Source: Mariannaea sp. PMI_226
Lineage: Eukaryota > Ascomycota > Sordariomycetes > Hypocreales > Nectriaceae
Assembly (NCBI GenBank): GCA_024336345.1
Contig: JANFOG010000008.1
Coordinates: 124,001 to 188,000 of the forward strand
Length of the DNA stretch: 64,000 nucleotides
Direction: 5' to 3'
Both the position numbers and the translations under genes were made by a program. Below the pieces are notes generated by a model. It saw only the letters and a program-made list of their open reading frames with translations. It did not search any database and was not told the origin of the DNA. Shown in pieces: positions 1 through 11,338 of the stretch (position 1 is its first letter; each line of letters opens with the position of its first letter).

Positions 1-1028
1 GTTGCGTCTTCAATTCGCTCTGTGCGCTCCTTGCTAGATGCATCAGGACTTTCAGAGCCGCCAAGGCTAGACTCATTGGCCAGGCTCGTGGATTCTTTGG
101 ATAGTCTTCTGGTCTCAGGAAACATAAAGACGATGCAAATGAGATTAATTGACTGGGAAATTGTGCAAGCCCAAAAGAACCACCGCCACGAGGTGCGCTG
201 AGCAACCGCTCCCGATATAATAGGGCCAATAAAAAGCCCCATAAAGTAGCAGTAACTAGAGTGGAATAAGTAAGCCAAAAATTTGGACAAATGGACAAAT
301 GGCAAGTCTCAGCTCACAAGTAGAGTCCAATATACTTTCCACGCTGATGAAGGAACTTAATGTCGGCGATAACGACCGGCATAATGCTCTCATTAGCTGC
401 TGCTCCAATACCTGTGAGTACTCGAGCTCCAAGGAATGAACTATATGATGTTGCGACTGCCTGCCAGATACAGGAGGCAATTGTGATGCTGGCACAGATG
501 ATGAGGACAACTCGACGGCCGAAGACTTCACTACAAGGAATAATAATGAAGTTGGCGTAACCAAGGGAGAGGACCGTAGCGCCCGTCTGCCATGTATATC
601 TGTGAGCTTTTGGATTCTCAAAACACCGATCCATTAAGAATTACATACGAGTAGAGCCACTTGAGATTGTGATTTTCCCCATTCTTCCATGTACAACGGA
701 GTCAAGGGTGCAATGGAGAGATTAGTGATGACACTAAAGAACACGAATGATCCCTGCGTGATTAGGACGAGAGTTTTCCAAATGGAGGACCAATTCTAAA
801 AGGGACACAAGAAAGTGTTAGATAGGTCATCTCATAGCGAGCAACATCTGTCAAGCCATAAGATGTGATGGGGGAGGTTCTTACCAACGGATCATGTGGG
901 TCTTTGGTTGGCCGGGGTATGAGGACGACTGAATCTAGGGTAGACCCGGCATGAACAAGAGACGTGTCGCCGAGATCAGTCATGATCTCCGTCCCAGGGA
1001 TTATTTCAACACGAGATTCAATTTCCAT
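1..1028 (-). CDS. MFS transporter, DHA1-type, 3' end cut by window edge
   Basis: This is a plasma-membrane major facilitator carrier, probably a drug/H+-antiporter-1 type that moves a small organic substrate. I read four exons: 1028-885, 795-649, 586-318 and 255 to beyond base 1, joined by introns of 89, 62 and 62 nt with frames that agree. The N-terminus is hydrophilic. Visible family signatures are the segment PLNWSSIWK before TM1, GATVLSLGYANF in TM2 followed by the loop motif FGRR, and GPIISGAVAQRTSWRWFFW around TM5-TM6, then FPETRR, which opens the central cytoplasmic loop. The second half lies outside the window. The ATG at 1028 was chosen because it precedes the acidic leader and three candidate regulatory sites lie upstream. 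Its neighbours are an FAH-family hydrolase and an extradiol dioxygenase, so it is a candidate uptake carrier for an aromatic acid; that role is inference. Confidence 0.85.
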
Positions 1029-1217
1029 AGTGATTGCCAGATGCCGATTATTTTTGGACGGAAATGAGATGCGGCAAAGTTCTGATATCTTGAGGAAGAT
1101 GAGGGTTGGGCAGGATTCGTGGCTGGTCAAATGCTCGGAGGGAAGATCCAGTCTTAACAATCATCCCTGGCGTAGGATTGGTTTCGGTGTTTAGGGGTCA
1201 TGTTGATGGATGAGGGC

Positions 1218-1232
1218 ATCGTCCCGCAGGGA
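1218..1232. promoter_or_regulatory. TGCGGGAC motif, copy 1 (MFS promoter)
   Basis: ATCGTCCCGCAGGGA lies about 190 bp upstream of the MFS start at 1028. The same 15 bases recur at 1436-1450. The core on the other strand is TGCGGGAC, shared with sites upstream of the dioxygenase/hydrolase pair and the FAD hydroxylase. A binding function is inferred from recurrence. Confidence 0.45.
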
Positions 1233-1296
1233 AGTGCGTGACGGACGCCATAACGAAGCTCACTGAAAGCTGCTACAGGTGGAAGTGCTGCTCTGG

Positions 1297-1306
1297 TTGC
1301 GGGACC
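1297..1306. promoter_or_regulatory. TGCGGGAC motif, copy 2
   Basis: TTGCGGGACC, extended to TGGTTGCGGGACC, which recurs exactly in the hydrolase/dioxygenase promoter. On its other side, TTGCGGGACCATC is shared with the inverse site at 8740. It lies about 270 bp upstream of the MFS start. Confidence 0.5.
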
Positions 1307-1435
1307 ATCTCAAGATCATCTAGCCTACTAGACTACAGTTATAAACTTTGCGGGGAAGCTGAGTCTAGAATCTGGGGTGTGTGGAGCAAGAGGGGACCAA
1401 GGGTCAACAGTGGCTGAACAAGCCCTGTAGTCTAT

Positions 1436-1450
1436 ATCGTCCCGCAGGGA
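1436..1450. promoter_or_regulatory. TGCGGGAC motif, copy 3
   Basis: Exact second copy of the 15-base ATCGTCCCGCAGGGA. Here it forms a small inverted repeat, GTCCC-GCA-GGGAC. It lies about 410 bp upstream of the MFS start. Confidence 0.45.
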
Positions 1451-2021
1451 CTAGCTGGTGCCGCAAATTTGGTTCTCAGTTCGAGAGAGCGAGTGGGTAG
1501 GGCAGTGCACCAGCCAAGATGCTATTAATATTTGGAGAAGAGGATGTTGCCCGATGCCACCAGATGCAAGCATACATCACTTGATCTGATTCGTGTTATC
1601 GTCACAGTCTATCGTGTAATCTTTCAATATTGTCCTCACGTACAATTGAGCTGCGCTCATCTCGGACCAAGCACCCTATTGAAAAGCTGTCTCGCAATAT
1701 GCCTCGGAGGTGGTATTCTTTTAGACCAGACATCTCCAACATGAAGCGTCTTTTATCTCCTTACACACACGTCTTGAGATGTATTCCTTTCTTTGGGATT
1801 CTTCACATCATCCAAGTAACCACCACTCCCACGCGCCTCAATTTCATAATCCAGGTCATTCATTGCGTTTCTAGTTGAGTACATAAAGGTACGGTATCAT
1901 ACCAGCATGGCTGAACTGCATTGATGAATTTAAGCGGCTAGTTTTCTTCCATCCTTGACAAATCACTACCATTCAAGGCCAGAATAAGTTTTGCATACCC
2001 AGAAAACCAATTCTAGCAAGT

Positions 2022-3061
2022 CTAGCGTACATCATATCTGACACGGTTTGACAGGGTTCCTATTTTAGAAATCTCCACGCGAATATCATCTCCATGCTCA
2101 AGTACCACCCGAGGTGTCTTGAAATACCCGATGCCGGCCGGAGTGCCAGTCAAGATCAGCGAACCAGCCTCTAGCGTGGTTCCCTGAGATAAGTATGAAA
2201 TTTGTTTGCGTATGTTGAAAATCATATCCGCTGTCGTCCCATTTTGAACTACATTGCCATTGTGGATCGTCTTCACCTGCAACGTCTGAGGGTCAGGAAT
2301 CACCGATGGGGAAACTAGTACTGGGCCTAAACAGAGAGTAGAATGTAAGCATAATATTAAAGCACACGAGTAAGAAAATAGAGGATTTTAACATACCAAT
2401 GGGGCAGCTTCCATCGAGGCCCTTGGAGAATGACCACTGTGCAGTTAGGAGCTGAAGCTTCCTTGCAGACACGTCGTTGGAAGATGTATATCCAAGCACA
2501 TAGTCGAGTGCGTCCTCCTCGGAAATATCTCGCCCTGACTTGCCAATCACGGCACATAGCTCGCCTTCATAATCGCTCGTACCATCTTGGGCACACTTGG
2601 GAACAGTAATGGTGGCTGGAAATGGGTCGGCCAATGCTGTACGCGGCTTGGTAAATAATACAGGAACCTCTGGGACTGGAAACCCTCCCTCCTATTAACC
2701 ATATGTGAGTCTCGAATCCGTCAAACAAATTTTCTTGGCGATATACCTTTGCGTGATCATGATAATTTAGACCCAGGCAGCGGATATATGTACAATCTTG
2801 CTCAGACACGGGCGACAGCAGCTACGTGCGTTAGACAATCCGCAAAGATCAACAGGGTTATAGAATACATACTCTTTCCACAGTGTAAACAATATCGGTG
2901 ACATGGCCATTGAAAATAGTTCCATTGATAAGATATGCTTCAATCTTTACCCCTTCGATGCTGTCAATGCCAATGTCTCTTGATGTGTCCACCAGCTGGC
3001 CAAGATGAATTGCGTGGTCTTCTTTCGCCACAAAACGGATGAGATGAGTCCAAGCTGTCAT
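2022..3061 (-). CDS. Fumarylacetoacetate hydrolase (FAH) family protein
   Basis: The enzyme family hydrolyses, isomerises or decarboxylates ring-opened keto-acids using a divalent metal (fumarylacetoacetase, fumarylpyruvate hydrolase, HpcE-type isomerase). Four exons (3061-2873, 2821-2747, 2691-2397, 2326-2022; introns of 51, 55 and 70 nt) give 287 aa, a normal length for the short FAH subfamily. Near residue 79 LGLNYHDHAK marks the start of the catalytic fold. YEGEL at 129-133 supplies glutamates 130 and 132, and SSNDVSAR supplies aspartate 161; these are the expected metal ligands. LTGTPAGIG near the C-terminus is also typical. The gene is divergent from the extradiol dioxygenase with 515 bp between starts and two shared motif sites. 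The inferred role is processing the meta-cleavage product. The exact substrate is not readable from sequence. Confidence 0.88.
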
Positions 3062-3206
3062 TTTGAATTTATACCCTGCACTCCAGACAATTGTTTGCTT
3101 TTGGGGGGATTCACAATTCTTTTATACCAAATATGCTCAAGAGAGGAGGATACTCTTGATAAAAATACCAGCAACTTCGCGGTCTAATTCATAGAGCCCG
3201 AGGTGG

Positions 3207-3216
3207 TTGCGGGACC
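3207..3216. promoter_or_regulatory. TGCGGGAC motif, copy 4
   Basis: TTGCGGGACC within a 13-base identity (TGGTTGCGGGACC) to copy 2. It lies about 145 bp upstream of the hydrolase start and 360 bp upstream of the dioxygenase start. Confidence 0.5.
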
Positions 3217-3258
3217 TTGATTGGTGTGGGTCTCGGATGTACGGATAAATACCATGGC

Positions 3259-3268
3259 TTTGCGGGAC
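3259..3268. promoter_or_regulatory. TGCGGGAC motif, copy 5
   Basis: TTTGCGGGAC, 43 bp from copy 4 and in the same orientation, about 310 bp upstream of the dioxygenase start. Confidence 0.45.
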
Positions 3269-3576
3269 GTGGGTTGATCAAAGCTGGCCAAATGTGACCC
3301 CGCAGGATGTTATGTGGGATCCATGTTGTTACGGGGTGCGTTGTTGTCAGCCTTTGGACTTGGCTCTAGGAACCTACACACCTGATGCTACCGTGACTGC
3401 ATGTTATTTTCGCTGCCCGCATCTCGATCGGCATATCAAGTTGCCGAGAAGCTAGTACTACAAATATACACAATGTTTCCCCAATGCCGAGACATGAACG
3501 CCAATGCTCGAATCCTAATCGCAGTCCATAGAGCCAGCCGTCGATTCACCATCTAATATTATTCCTTTCTACAATC

Positions 3577-4814
3577 ATGGCGGCATATTCTGTATCAGAG
3601 CCGGGCCGTGGAGGAGCTGTCTCCGATGTGGTGGCCGCTGGCCCCCAGAAGCAGGCTCTGGAAGACTGGAAGAAGGAAAAGAATATCGATACTAGTCAAC
3701 AGATCAAACTAGTAAAGATTTCCCACATGCGATATCAGCACCCCGACTTGGATATAATTACTACGTTTCTTCAAGGTAGTAGAATAATATCTCTTGCCGA
3801 CGATTAACCCTAGTGCTGACAGATTGCTTTTGTAGACTTCGGAATGTCGATTGCGAAGCGGACTGAGACTGAAATATGGTATCGAGGATACGGTTCGGAT
3901 CCTTATGTTTGTAGGCTCGGCCTTTCCGACTTTAACTCATAGAAAGAACTAATCGGGGACACAGACTATGCTACGGTGGGACCTAAAAAGTTCCTCGGTG
4001 GCGCATATGTTGTAGAATCATATCAGGACCTCGAACGAGCTAGTGCACTCGGAGGTGTGGAAATTGAAGAGATGGCAGAAGCTCCTGGAAGGGGTCACAT
4101 TGTCACAATCCAGGACCCAGAAGGGTTTCCCGTTGCTCTGATCTATGGTCAAGAATCTGTAGATGGACAAGAACCTCCGGATCGGATCATTTCCAACTAT
4201 GAGAAGGACAAACCTCGACTTCGTGAGTTTCTAAGATTCACTCATGGTCCTGCGGCTGTATTCAAGGTAAGTAATTCCTATCACTCCCTGTCAATCCCTG
4301 ACCCTTAGGCTAATCAGGGCTATTTGATCAGTTGGGACATTATGGCCTGTGTGTTCAAGATTTTGACACTCAGGTCAATTTTTACCTGAACAACTTTAAC
4401 TTGGTCCCAACAGACTTCCTTCACGTGGATATACCTGATGGGTCCAAAAAATTAGTGGCACTCTTCGCTCACATCGATCGAGGCGAGGACTACGTCGACC
4501 ACCACACTTTCTTTATGAGCACTAACAAGACAAGCCACGTACACCACTGCTCGTTCGAAATTCACGACTATGACACACAAATGCTAGGCCATCAGTGGTT
4601 GGCCAAGAAAGGCTATGAGTCTGTCTGGGGTGTTGGTCGACATATTCTCGGGTCTCAAATCTTTGACTACTGGTGGGACCCTCATGGAAACATGATTGAG
4701 CACTATGCCGACGGAGATCAAGTCAACGTGAATACCCCAGTCAGCTATGCGCCTGCTGGTGATGAATCCCTGGCTGTTTGGGGTCCAGAAGTACCGAAAT
4801 GGTTCCTTGAGTAA
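3577..4814 (+). CDS. Type I extradiol ring-cleavage dioxygenase (catechol 2,3-dioxygenase-like)
   Basis: A vicinal-oxygen-chelate Fe(II) dioxygenase that should open a catecholic ring next to the hydroxyls (meta cleavage). Exons 3577-3775, 3836-3910, 3965-4266 and 4332-4814 give 352 aa. The N-terminal VOC module (about residues 45-180) lacks metal ligands. The C-terminal module starts LGHYGLCVQD with His195, followed by VHHCSFEIHD (His263/264) and DPHGNMIEHYADGD with Glu315. This His-His-Glu triad and its spacing match bacterial BphC/XylE-type enzymes. GRHILGSQIFDYWWDPHG is the usual signature ahead of the glutamate. It is divergent from the FAH-family hydrolase and close to an MhpA-like hydroxylase, which supports an aromatic catabolic role. 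Extradiol type I enzymes are uncommon in characterised fungal pathways. The substrate is unknown. Confidence 0.9.
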
Positions 4815-5569
4815 ATCTTGCAATCTTTTCCTTCTGATTATTTCTGAATGTCGAGTTTTGAAGTACAACATGAGCTAAGCTACCTCAAAGTTACAAATCA
4901 AAATGTATTAAATGGTGTAAGCCATGAGATCTTCACTTGTCCATTCATAGTATGCACACTTTCACCGTCGCTTTTAGCTGGACCTCGTGTGTCACCTGCA
5001 GAACGTGATGAATGTCCGACAGGTGAATGAATATGGCACTCCAGGATTTTGGATCACTACTGTTACTATCCTAGTTTCTTTTATTGCCTCAAGCGGCAGA
5101 GTCACCATCAGCCATGATGTTTTGAAGCAACGCTCATGGAGTGCATTGAGCCACATACAATGCCTGTTCATATCATTGATCGATATTATGGCGATAGTTG
5201 GATTATTCGCCTCGAATTGACCTGTAAAATTAGATATAGCATACTATCAGCTGCCAGTTCTATCGCGTGCTGGTACTGAGGCGTGTGGGATTGAACGCCA
5301 CACTTGCAAAGCCACAGGTGATGGACTGTAGCTCACAGTGAGATTCAAGAAGACAACAAGAATAAAAGGTCGGGTCGGATTGCTAATCAAGGCTTGAACC
5401 GGTTCTGTGGGTTCCAGTTGGATTTGAACGCTGCATCTCTGGCCGCCGTGCTAAAAGAGTGTTGGAGAAATAGGTCACCGACAATCGAGACGCCTTGCCT
5501 GCTTTTATAGACACTTTCAAATATATTTTCTTTTCGAATAATGGTATACACACCACTAACTTCATCAAC
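4815..5569. other. Convergent intergenic stretch
   Basis: Lies between the 3' ends of the dioxygenase and the regulator. No gene, RNA or repeat is recognised. Two GCGTTCAA(A)TCC-like B-box look-alikes on the minus strand (about 5290 and 5415) do not fold as tRNA. Confidence 0.6.
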
Positions 5570-8095
5570 TTATGGAGCCGTTGCTAGATCTTCAAGAAGA
5601 GGTTCTAGTATCGAGGCAAATTTCCTTGACGCCTCCCAATGTCCGATTCGTCGCAAAAGATCAATGGCACTACATAAAAAACTCGGCTCAACAGGGGAAA
5701 AAATTGCCGAGGACGCCCTCTCGCTACTCTGGTTTGCGGGGCCTGATGATCCGGAGACTTGAAGCTCAGGTATGTTGACCTCTTCTTGAGAAGGCGTGTA
5801 AGCCCCGTCTGTCGGTTTTAGCTTTATATAGCTATACACCACAATGGCGGCGTAGAATACGCTCTTCGGCACATGTATGGCTGGCTCTACACCAATTGGT
5901 AGCATCTCCAAATATTTTAGGACGAGGAGAGAGTGAAGAACTCCACGCCGAGCTTCGGATGAGGCAGCCCAATCGTGGGCTTCTCGCCTGGCTTGCTCCG
6001 CAATAACTCTGCCGTCACGGCCTATTGAGCGTTCCAGGAGATCAAAATTAACGTACAGAGCCATAAATGCTAGGTGCCAAAAGATCATAAGGTTGAGGTG
6101 GTTGGTTTTGGATGCCCAGGTGTGTTTGTTGTGCTCTCCGTGCCAGATAAGAAGCATATTACGGAAATACTGAATCGTAGCCTGATCCAGCAAATGGCCT
6201 TTTCTTTCCTGTATTGAAGCCACTATGCCTGCCAAGGACGCATACTCGTACATGTGTGATTTGCGGAGAATTGAGCTTGGCGTAGTGATCCCCGATGCAA
6301 ACTGACGAAATCGAACTGTGTTGGTGTTTGCATCCCTCTCCAGCTCAAGCAAGCGATGCCATTCAGACGGATTTGGAGCAAAAAAGATGTCGTCAGAGCT
6401 GCAGAGTGGGAGGCTATCAAGTCTGTGTCTGAGTAGTGGTTCATGGTGAAATGTAGTTGCAAACTCTGAATCATGTACGTAGAGTCCCAGAACTAGGCGA
6501 GCTGCCTCCTCTGTATGAGCCCACGTTTTCCAGATTTCCTCTTGGCTTATCCCAAGGTCATCCGGAAAGACTGTCGTGGGCTCTTTCATCTTAAAGAAGC
6601 CCCCTTGACGAGCCCAAGCAATGACGGTGCCATGGAAGCTTTCCGTCATGCATAAGTCACTCGGTTGGCCCGAGAGCATGCCGAAAGTCTGACCAATGGT
6701 GGCGGCCTGAACAAGGGAGAGCACCTCCCGACTGTCCCTACGAATATAACTGTCCCACTACAGTTGCAATTGTCAGCTCATATAATCACAAGGACCAAAG
6801 GGCTAGCTTACAGATGCCAGGATCGCCTTATTCAGCATTTGGAAGATCCTTCTGCCCTGCATTGCTGCGCTAGCAGAACCCATAAACAGAGCGCCCACGG
6901 AACAAACGGACAAGAGTAGCAACGCATTCTCGGATGAAGGACGGAATGAAGGTGCGTGCAGAAGCGGAAATACCGGGTTGAATCTTACAAAGTACAGCTT
7001 GATGCAAAGATTCTGCTGCGTGTTAGAATGTTTGTTCAACGTCCATATAATCCCGTGACATACCAAAAAGTCCGCTGACGGCAATGCACTATTACTGAGG
7101 GGAGGCTGCAGTCTATGTGAAAGGCCTTCTCGATAGGCCTCATCTATCTCATCCTGGTCGGTTGAGCCGTAAGAAATGACATCGCGAGATAGGGTTGTAT
7201 GCCAGTTATTTTGTACCGCAGGAACAAGTTGCGTGAGTGTTCCAGCTCCCTGCATGCGGCCCAATTGGTGGTCTACTTCTTGAGCTCGTTGCTGATCAGA
7301 AGGAACCTCATAATTGGTTAAGTCCCACGCAGAAATTGCAGTCGAAATAGAATAGTTCAACGCGTTGAGGTCAAAATCGCTTCCTAGTAACCAAGCTTGC
7401 TCGTACGTATTTAAGCCAATGTCCATAAGATCCAGGTCTGTGGGAGTGTTGAGGAAGCTTGCTGAGAACTCTACACCATTTCCTTGGACGGGTGCTTCAA
7501 TGGTGTTGGTAGAGATGGCATCTGACTGGGGCACAACAGCTTCAAAAGCCTCATACACTGGTACCTGTTCTTGCCGTCCATGTTGCCTGCCATCAGCACT
7601 CGTGATGGATGCAGTGCTAGGTCGAGAAAGGTTTGTGGTAGAATGGGGCTGCAGCGAAGAGGGCTGAGCCCCTGCATTGTTACTATCGGCCGTGCTGCCG
7701 TCCAAACTACTCTTCGCCACGATGCTCTCTGGAGCCTGTGAGGGCGAGTGCCTTGAATGTACGCTTTCTGCTGAGCTGCACCCTTGGTCACGCTCGTGGA
7801 CTCGAGAGTGGCGAAGCAACGAGTCTCTGCGTTATATTAGCATCTAAATCAGGTCCTGAGTTCTCAATTGGCAATTGCTGGCTCACTGTCGACTGTATGA
7901 TTTCCCGCATGCGTCGCACCGAAATGGTCTCTCCTTTGTGTGTGATCGGACATGACGTGCAAGATGCTCTGTCTTAGAAAAGCATTGCCCACAATGAGGG
8001 CACTTTCTGAGCTGCTTGGCCCCTCGCTTGGCCCTGGCTGGGCTAGTTCTCGTCGGACTGACGCGTTGCTCCTGCGACATGACTTCTTGGCCCAT
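5570..8095 (-). CDS. C2H2 zinc-finger / fungal-specific transcription factor of the catabolic cluster
   Basis: A nuclear regulator with two N-terminal C2H2 fingers followed by a long fungal_trans (middle homology) region. Exons 8095-7887, 7826-7064, 7015-6812 and 6757-5570 give 787 aa; the 48-nt intron at 7063-7016 is in frame and could be read through, but has a good branch and splice signals. Finger 1 is CPHCGQCFSKTEHLARHVRSH and finger 2 runs from CDACGKSYSRQ across the first intron to RHSRVH. Helix positions -1 to 6 are KTEHLAR and RQDSLLR. The C-terminal half contains the typical LGLYVHDSEF and HHEPLLRHR segments. The gene sits between the dioxygenase and the FAD hydroxylase, so it is probably the pathway-specific activator. 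The start at 8095 precedes the fingers by about 30 residues; ATG 8080 is an alternative. Confidence 0.88.
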
Positions 8096-8739
8096 AGCTA
8101 TCTATATACAACGGGGCCTGTATGCATCGGAGCATGTCGGAAGAGCCGATTCATGGAGCCGGAAGGGCGGGGGAGGGAGCGCAAGGAGCACACTTTACAG
8201 ATTCAGGTGGGCAACAAAGACTTGATGTCAAATGCTTGATTCGACTAGATTCCTGGTACTCATTTTCTCCAGTAACTGTGCTTGACGCCCCAACTTCCCC
8301 AGACATGCTTAGTCCAGAAGCGGAATAGTGATATTGAATCCCCGCGAAATTACTCCGTACTCCGTCCCGTGTTACGTATGCGCCACAGTATCACGGTTCA
8401 AGCAATACGTCCTGGCCAGAGCCAAAATGACTTGCTTGGGTTCGGGTTCATACAGTCACTCCAGAAAGTAGATTGGCATCTTGTTGACAAACGCAATCAC
8501 GAGAAGCCGTCTTGGAACTATCTTGTGTCTGGCCCATGTCGTTTCCTGCGCTGTATCGAATCTCGAGCCACCTCATTCTAGATAAGTAGTTGACCATCGG
8601 ATATACGGAAATCCAGCTCTGACAAGGCCAGCTTCTCCGCTCCAGAAGCCACATCAAGTATGATATTGTGGCAGGCGGACAGTGGCTGCAGGTATTGCAT
8701 CAAATTAGCCTCCCCAAAAATGACCGAACAAACTGGGAT

Positions 8740-8749
8740 GGTCCCGCAA
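8740..8749. promoter_or_regulatory. TGCGGGAC motif, copy 6
   Basis: GGTCCCGCAA; the reverse complement TTGCGGGACCATC matches copy 2 over 13 bases. Confidence 0.5.
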
Positions 8750-8758
8750 TACACCTAA

Positions 8759-8767
8759 GGTCCCGCC
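8759..8767. promoter_or_regulatory. GCGGGACC motif, copy 7
   Basis: GGTCCCGCC; the reverse complement GCGGGACCTT matches copy 4 over 10 bases. It is 19 bp from copy 6, about two helical turns, in the same orientation. Confidence 0.45.
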
Positions 8768-8996
8768 ATTTTTCTTCGGCTTCCCCGCATCTTCAGTTCC
8801 AGATGACCCTCGGTCACTGCTAGTGGGTCGGATGTATTGACCTGTTGGGATTCTGTAGTACCATACTAGATATTGAAATATGGCAATCATTCGCTCAAAC
8901 TATTTGGCATCCTAGACACGAGCGACAACAGAGAGAAGCTTGTGATACTCGACATTTTCAAAAATACGCGGGCCTAGATTGTGCCTTAACTTCACA

Positions 8997-11042
8997 ATGG
9001 CATCCCTTCCAGTCCCTGAGACCACTGATATTATCATCTGTGGGTGCGGACCCACTGGCGCCATGCTTTCTACGCTTCTTGGACGGTATTCTGTCTCGAA
9101 TGTGGTGCTTGAACGTGACAAAATCGTGAATAGCGATCCCAGAGGTATTGCTCTTGATGAGGATGGGATTCGTCAGTTGCAAGCTTGTGGCATCTATGAT
9201 AAGATATTTTCAGATATCGGACAATGTTAGTGGGTAATACTGAAGCAAGAATATGGGTATCAATGCTAACACTGGGTTTGAAGGCATGGGCAACTTCAGG
9301 TTCGTGGGGGGAGTTCATCATGACCTGAGCACGAAGCCTTTCATGGTTATGGATTATAATACAGTTCGTAACACGTCCAAAAACGCACCAAAGGGACTGA
9401 AATTTCCTTTCTAACTACTGGGCAGACAGAGGGTGGCACTGGGCATGTTGGGTTCATATGCCATAAACAGCCCGCTATCGAAAAGCATTTGAGATCAAAG
9501 ATCAACAATTATTCTCATTCAGATCTGCGTCTTGGTTCGTCTGTGACGTCCATCAGAGAGGATGCGAACTGGGTTTATGTAACGTATCAAGAAGCATCCG
9601 GCAAGCAACGCGAAATACGAGCCAAGTTTCTCGTTGGCGCTGATGGAAAGACGGGTTTCACAAGAAAGAATTATCTCGAACCTCTAGGAATCAGTATGGA
9701 CATGGTCTCGGCAACATCTTACCAAGAAACATGGGTGGCCTTGAATTGGAAGATTTCTCTTCCCACACCGGAGACGCATCCCAATTTCCCTCTTTGGAAG
9801 TACGGTTACAGTCCCCAACAGGTCTATGACTCCTTTTTCCCAACCGACTTTCGTTTCTTGTGCAATCCAACGCGTCCAGCCGTATGCGGCCGCTTTGGCA
9901 TGCAAGCGGATAGACTGTGGCGATTCGAGTTTGTGGTACTTCCCGGTGAGGATGGAACCGTCATGTCAAGTCCAGAGAAAATCCGCGAGGTTGTTTTCCC
10001 ATACATTACGCATCCTGGTCGAAGATATAATTCTCAGATTTCCCAAGACATACAATATCCGACCGACTGTATCGAAGTATTACGATCACGACCGTTTAAC
10101 TTCTCTGCAAGGAGTTGCAATAAATGGGCCCGAGAACGTGTGATTCTATGTGGCGATGCGGCTCATGTATTCCCACCTTTTGGAGGCCAAGGAATCACGT
10201 CTGGATTCAGAGATGCAATCTCGCTCGCTTGGAGACTTGTTATTGCGAGTCAGCAACCATCTTGGACAAATAAAAGTCCAGATTATCGATCGCTTCTTGA
10301 GGGTTGGTACCTGGAGCGTAAGCAGCAACTGGACAAGTCTCTTGGTTCCACCATTGAGAATGGCAGGTATTTGACCAAGTCAAATCCCATCACAATTTTC
10401 ATGCGGGATTGGTACCTCTGGGGACTACAGTTGGTTCCCAGCTGGAAGCGCTGGTTGGAGCAAGGGAACAGGAGAGAAGGCATGGTAAAGTATCAGTGGC
10501 AGGCTGGAAAGGGCATGGCATTCTTGCCGGAGCTGGGAGGAGGTGGAAACTTTCCTCAGGTCTACTGCATGAGTATCGGCCACGCTGGTATGAGTAACCG
10601 GGTTGAGTTTACCGATGATGTGATATTTTCAAGCGAGAAGCAAGGTCTCTTCCAGATTGTCGCCTTCCTGGACTCGCTGAGTACTCTCGACGCAACACGG
10701 AACTTGCTTTCTCTGCTTGGCGACGCTTCAAGGGGAGCAGTAATGGGAGAAGAAGCAACGTTCATAGTGTGCAACGCAAAAGAACAGCGGGCAGAAGAGA
10801 CGATTGAACAGGGCAAGGTGTACCGGTTAGCAACCGCAGATGAATTTGCCGCTGACTCAAAGATTTGCCATGGTCGTCCAAAGCCTCTATTTTACGATGC
10901 TCAGAGGATCAGAAAGGAGTCAGGATACAAGCCCTTCGTGATTCTGAGACCAGATCGATTTGTGTTCGCCACGTGTGAAAACCGCGAGGAACTTTTGAAA
11001 GCGGCCCAGTGCCTCTCATTTCTCCTTCTTGGCAAGATCTGA
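8997..11042 (+). CDS. FAD-dependent aromatic hydroxylase, MhpA/phenol-hydroxylase-like
   Basis: A flavoprotein monooxygenase that should add a hydroxyl ortho to an existing phenolic hydroxyl using NAD(P)H and O2, producing a catechol-type substrate for the neighbouring extradiol enzyme. Exons 8997-9225, 9284-9367 and 9430-11042 give 641 aa. The ATG at 8997 directly precedes the dinucleotide fold. IIICGCGPTGAML (residues 12-24) is the ADP-binding GxGxxG. GGTGHVGFICHKQP follows the second splice. GADGKTG at about 174 is the DG motif, and CGDAAHVFPPFGGQG at about 345 binds the flavin ribityl chain. The last ~150 residues, ending with ILRPDRFVFA, match the thioredoxin-like tail of MhpA and phenol hydroxylase. 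Length agrees with that class. It is divergent from the regulator with two motif copies in the promoter, and convergent with an MFS gene. Confidence 0.92.
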
Positions 11043-11338
11043 TATTTAAGCCGGTACGAGCCGCAAAGATATTGCGTCTCTTGTTTATCTAGTTTATTTT
11101 TATACGTCCAATATTGTAAATTGATTAAAATATATTCTATATTACTACATTGCTTCAGACTGTAAAGATAGTAGGTTTCGACTCATTCCCGTACATATAC
11201 CAAACGTAAGAATAGTTTAGCAAGTCTCAGGCCAGCAACAATCTCTAAAATTTCACATTCTAAATTCTCTTAGGTTTGATAATAACGATATATAGGTAAC
11301 TAGGCCTGTAGGCCTCATCGTGAATAAACTAGGGATGC

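Larger units (their letters stand above)
1029..2021. other. Intergenic, MFS promoter side
   Basis: No gene is recognisable. The stretch holds the three TGCGGGAC sites listed separately. Short open frames around 1530-1880 have no family resemblance and no convincing exon structure. Confidence 0.6.
3062..3576. promoter_or_regulatory. Divergent promoter of hydrolase and dioxygenase
   Basis: The 515-bp gap contains TTGCGGGACC at 3207-3216 and TTTGCGGGAC at 3259-3268, plus a degenerate CCCCGCAGGA near 3300. No coding potential is visible. Its position between divergent catabolic genes suggests shared control. Confidence 0.5.
8096..8996. promoter_or_regulatory. Divergent promoter of regulator and FAD hydroxylase
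   Basis: A 901-bp gap between divergent starts. It holds GGTCCCGCAA at 8740-8749 and GGTCCCGCC at 8759-8767, about 240 bp upstream of the hydroxylase start. No credible gene lies within it. Confidence 0.5.

Noticed and set aside
5285..5440. tRNA-like B-box look-alikes (GCGTTCAATCC, GCGTTCAAATCC) on the minus strand
   Set aside because: No matching A box, acceptor stem or anticodon arm could be formed at the right distances.
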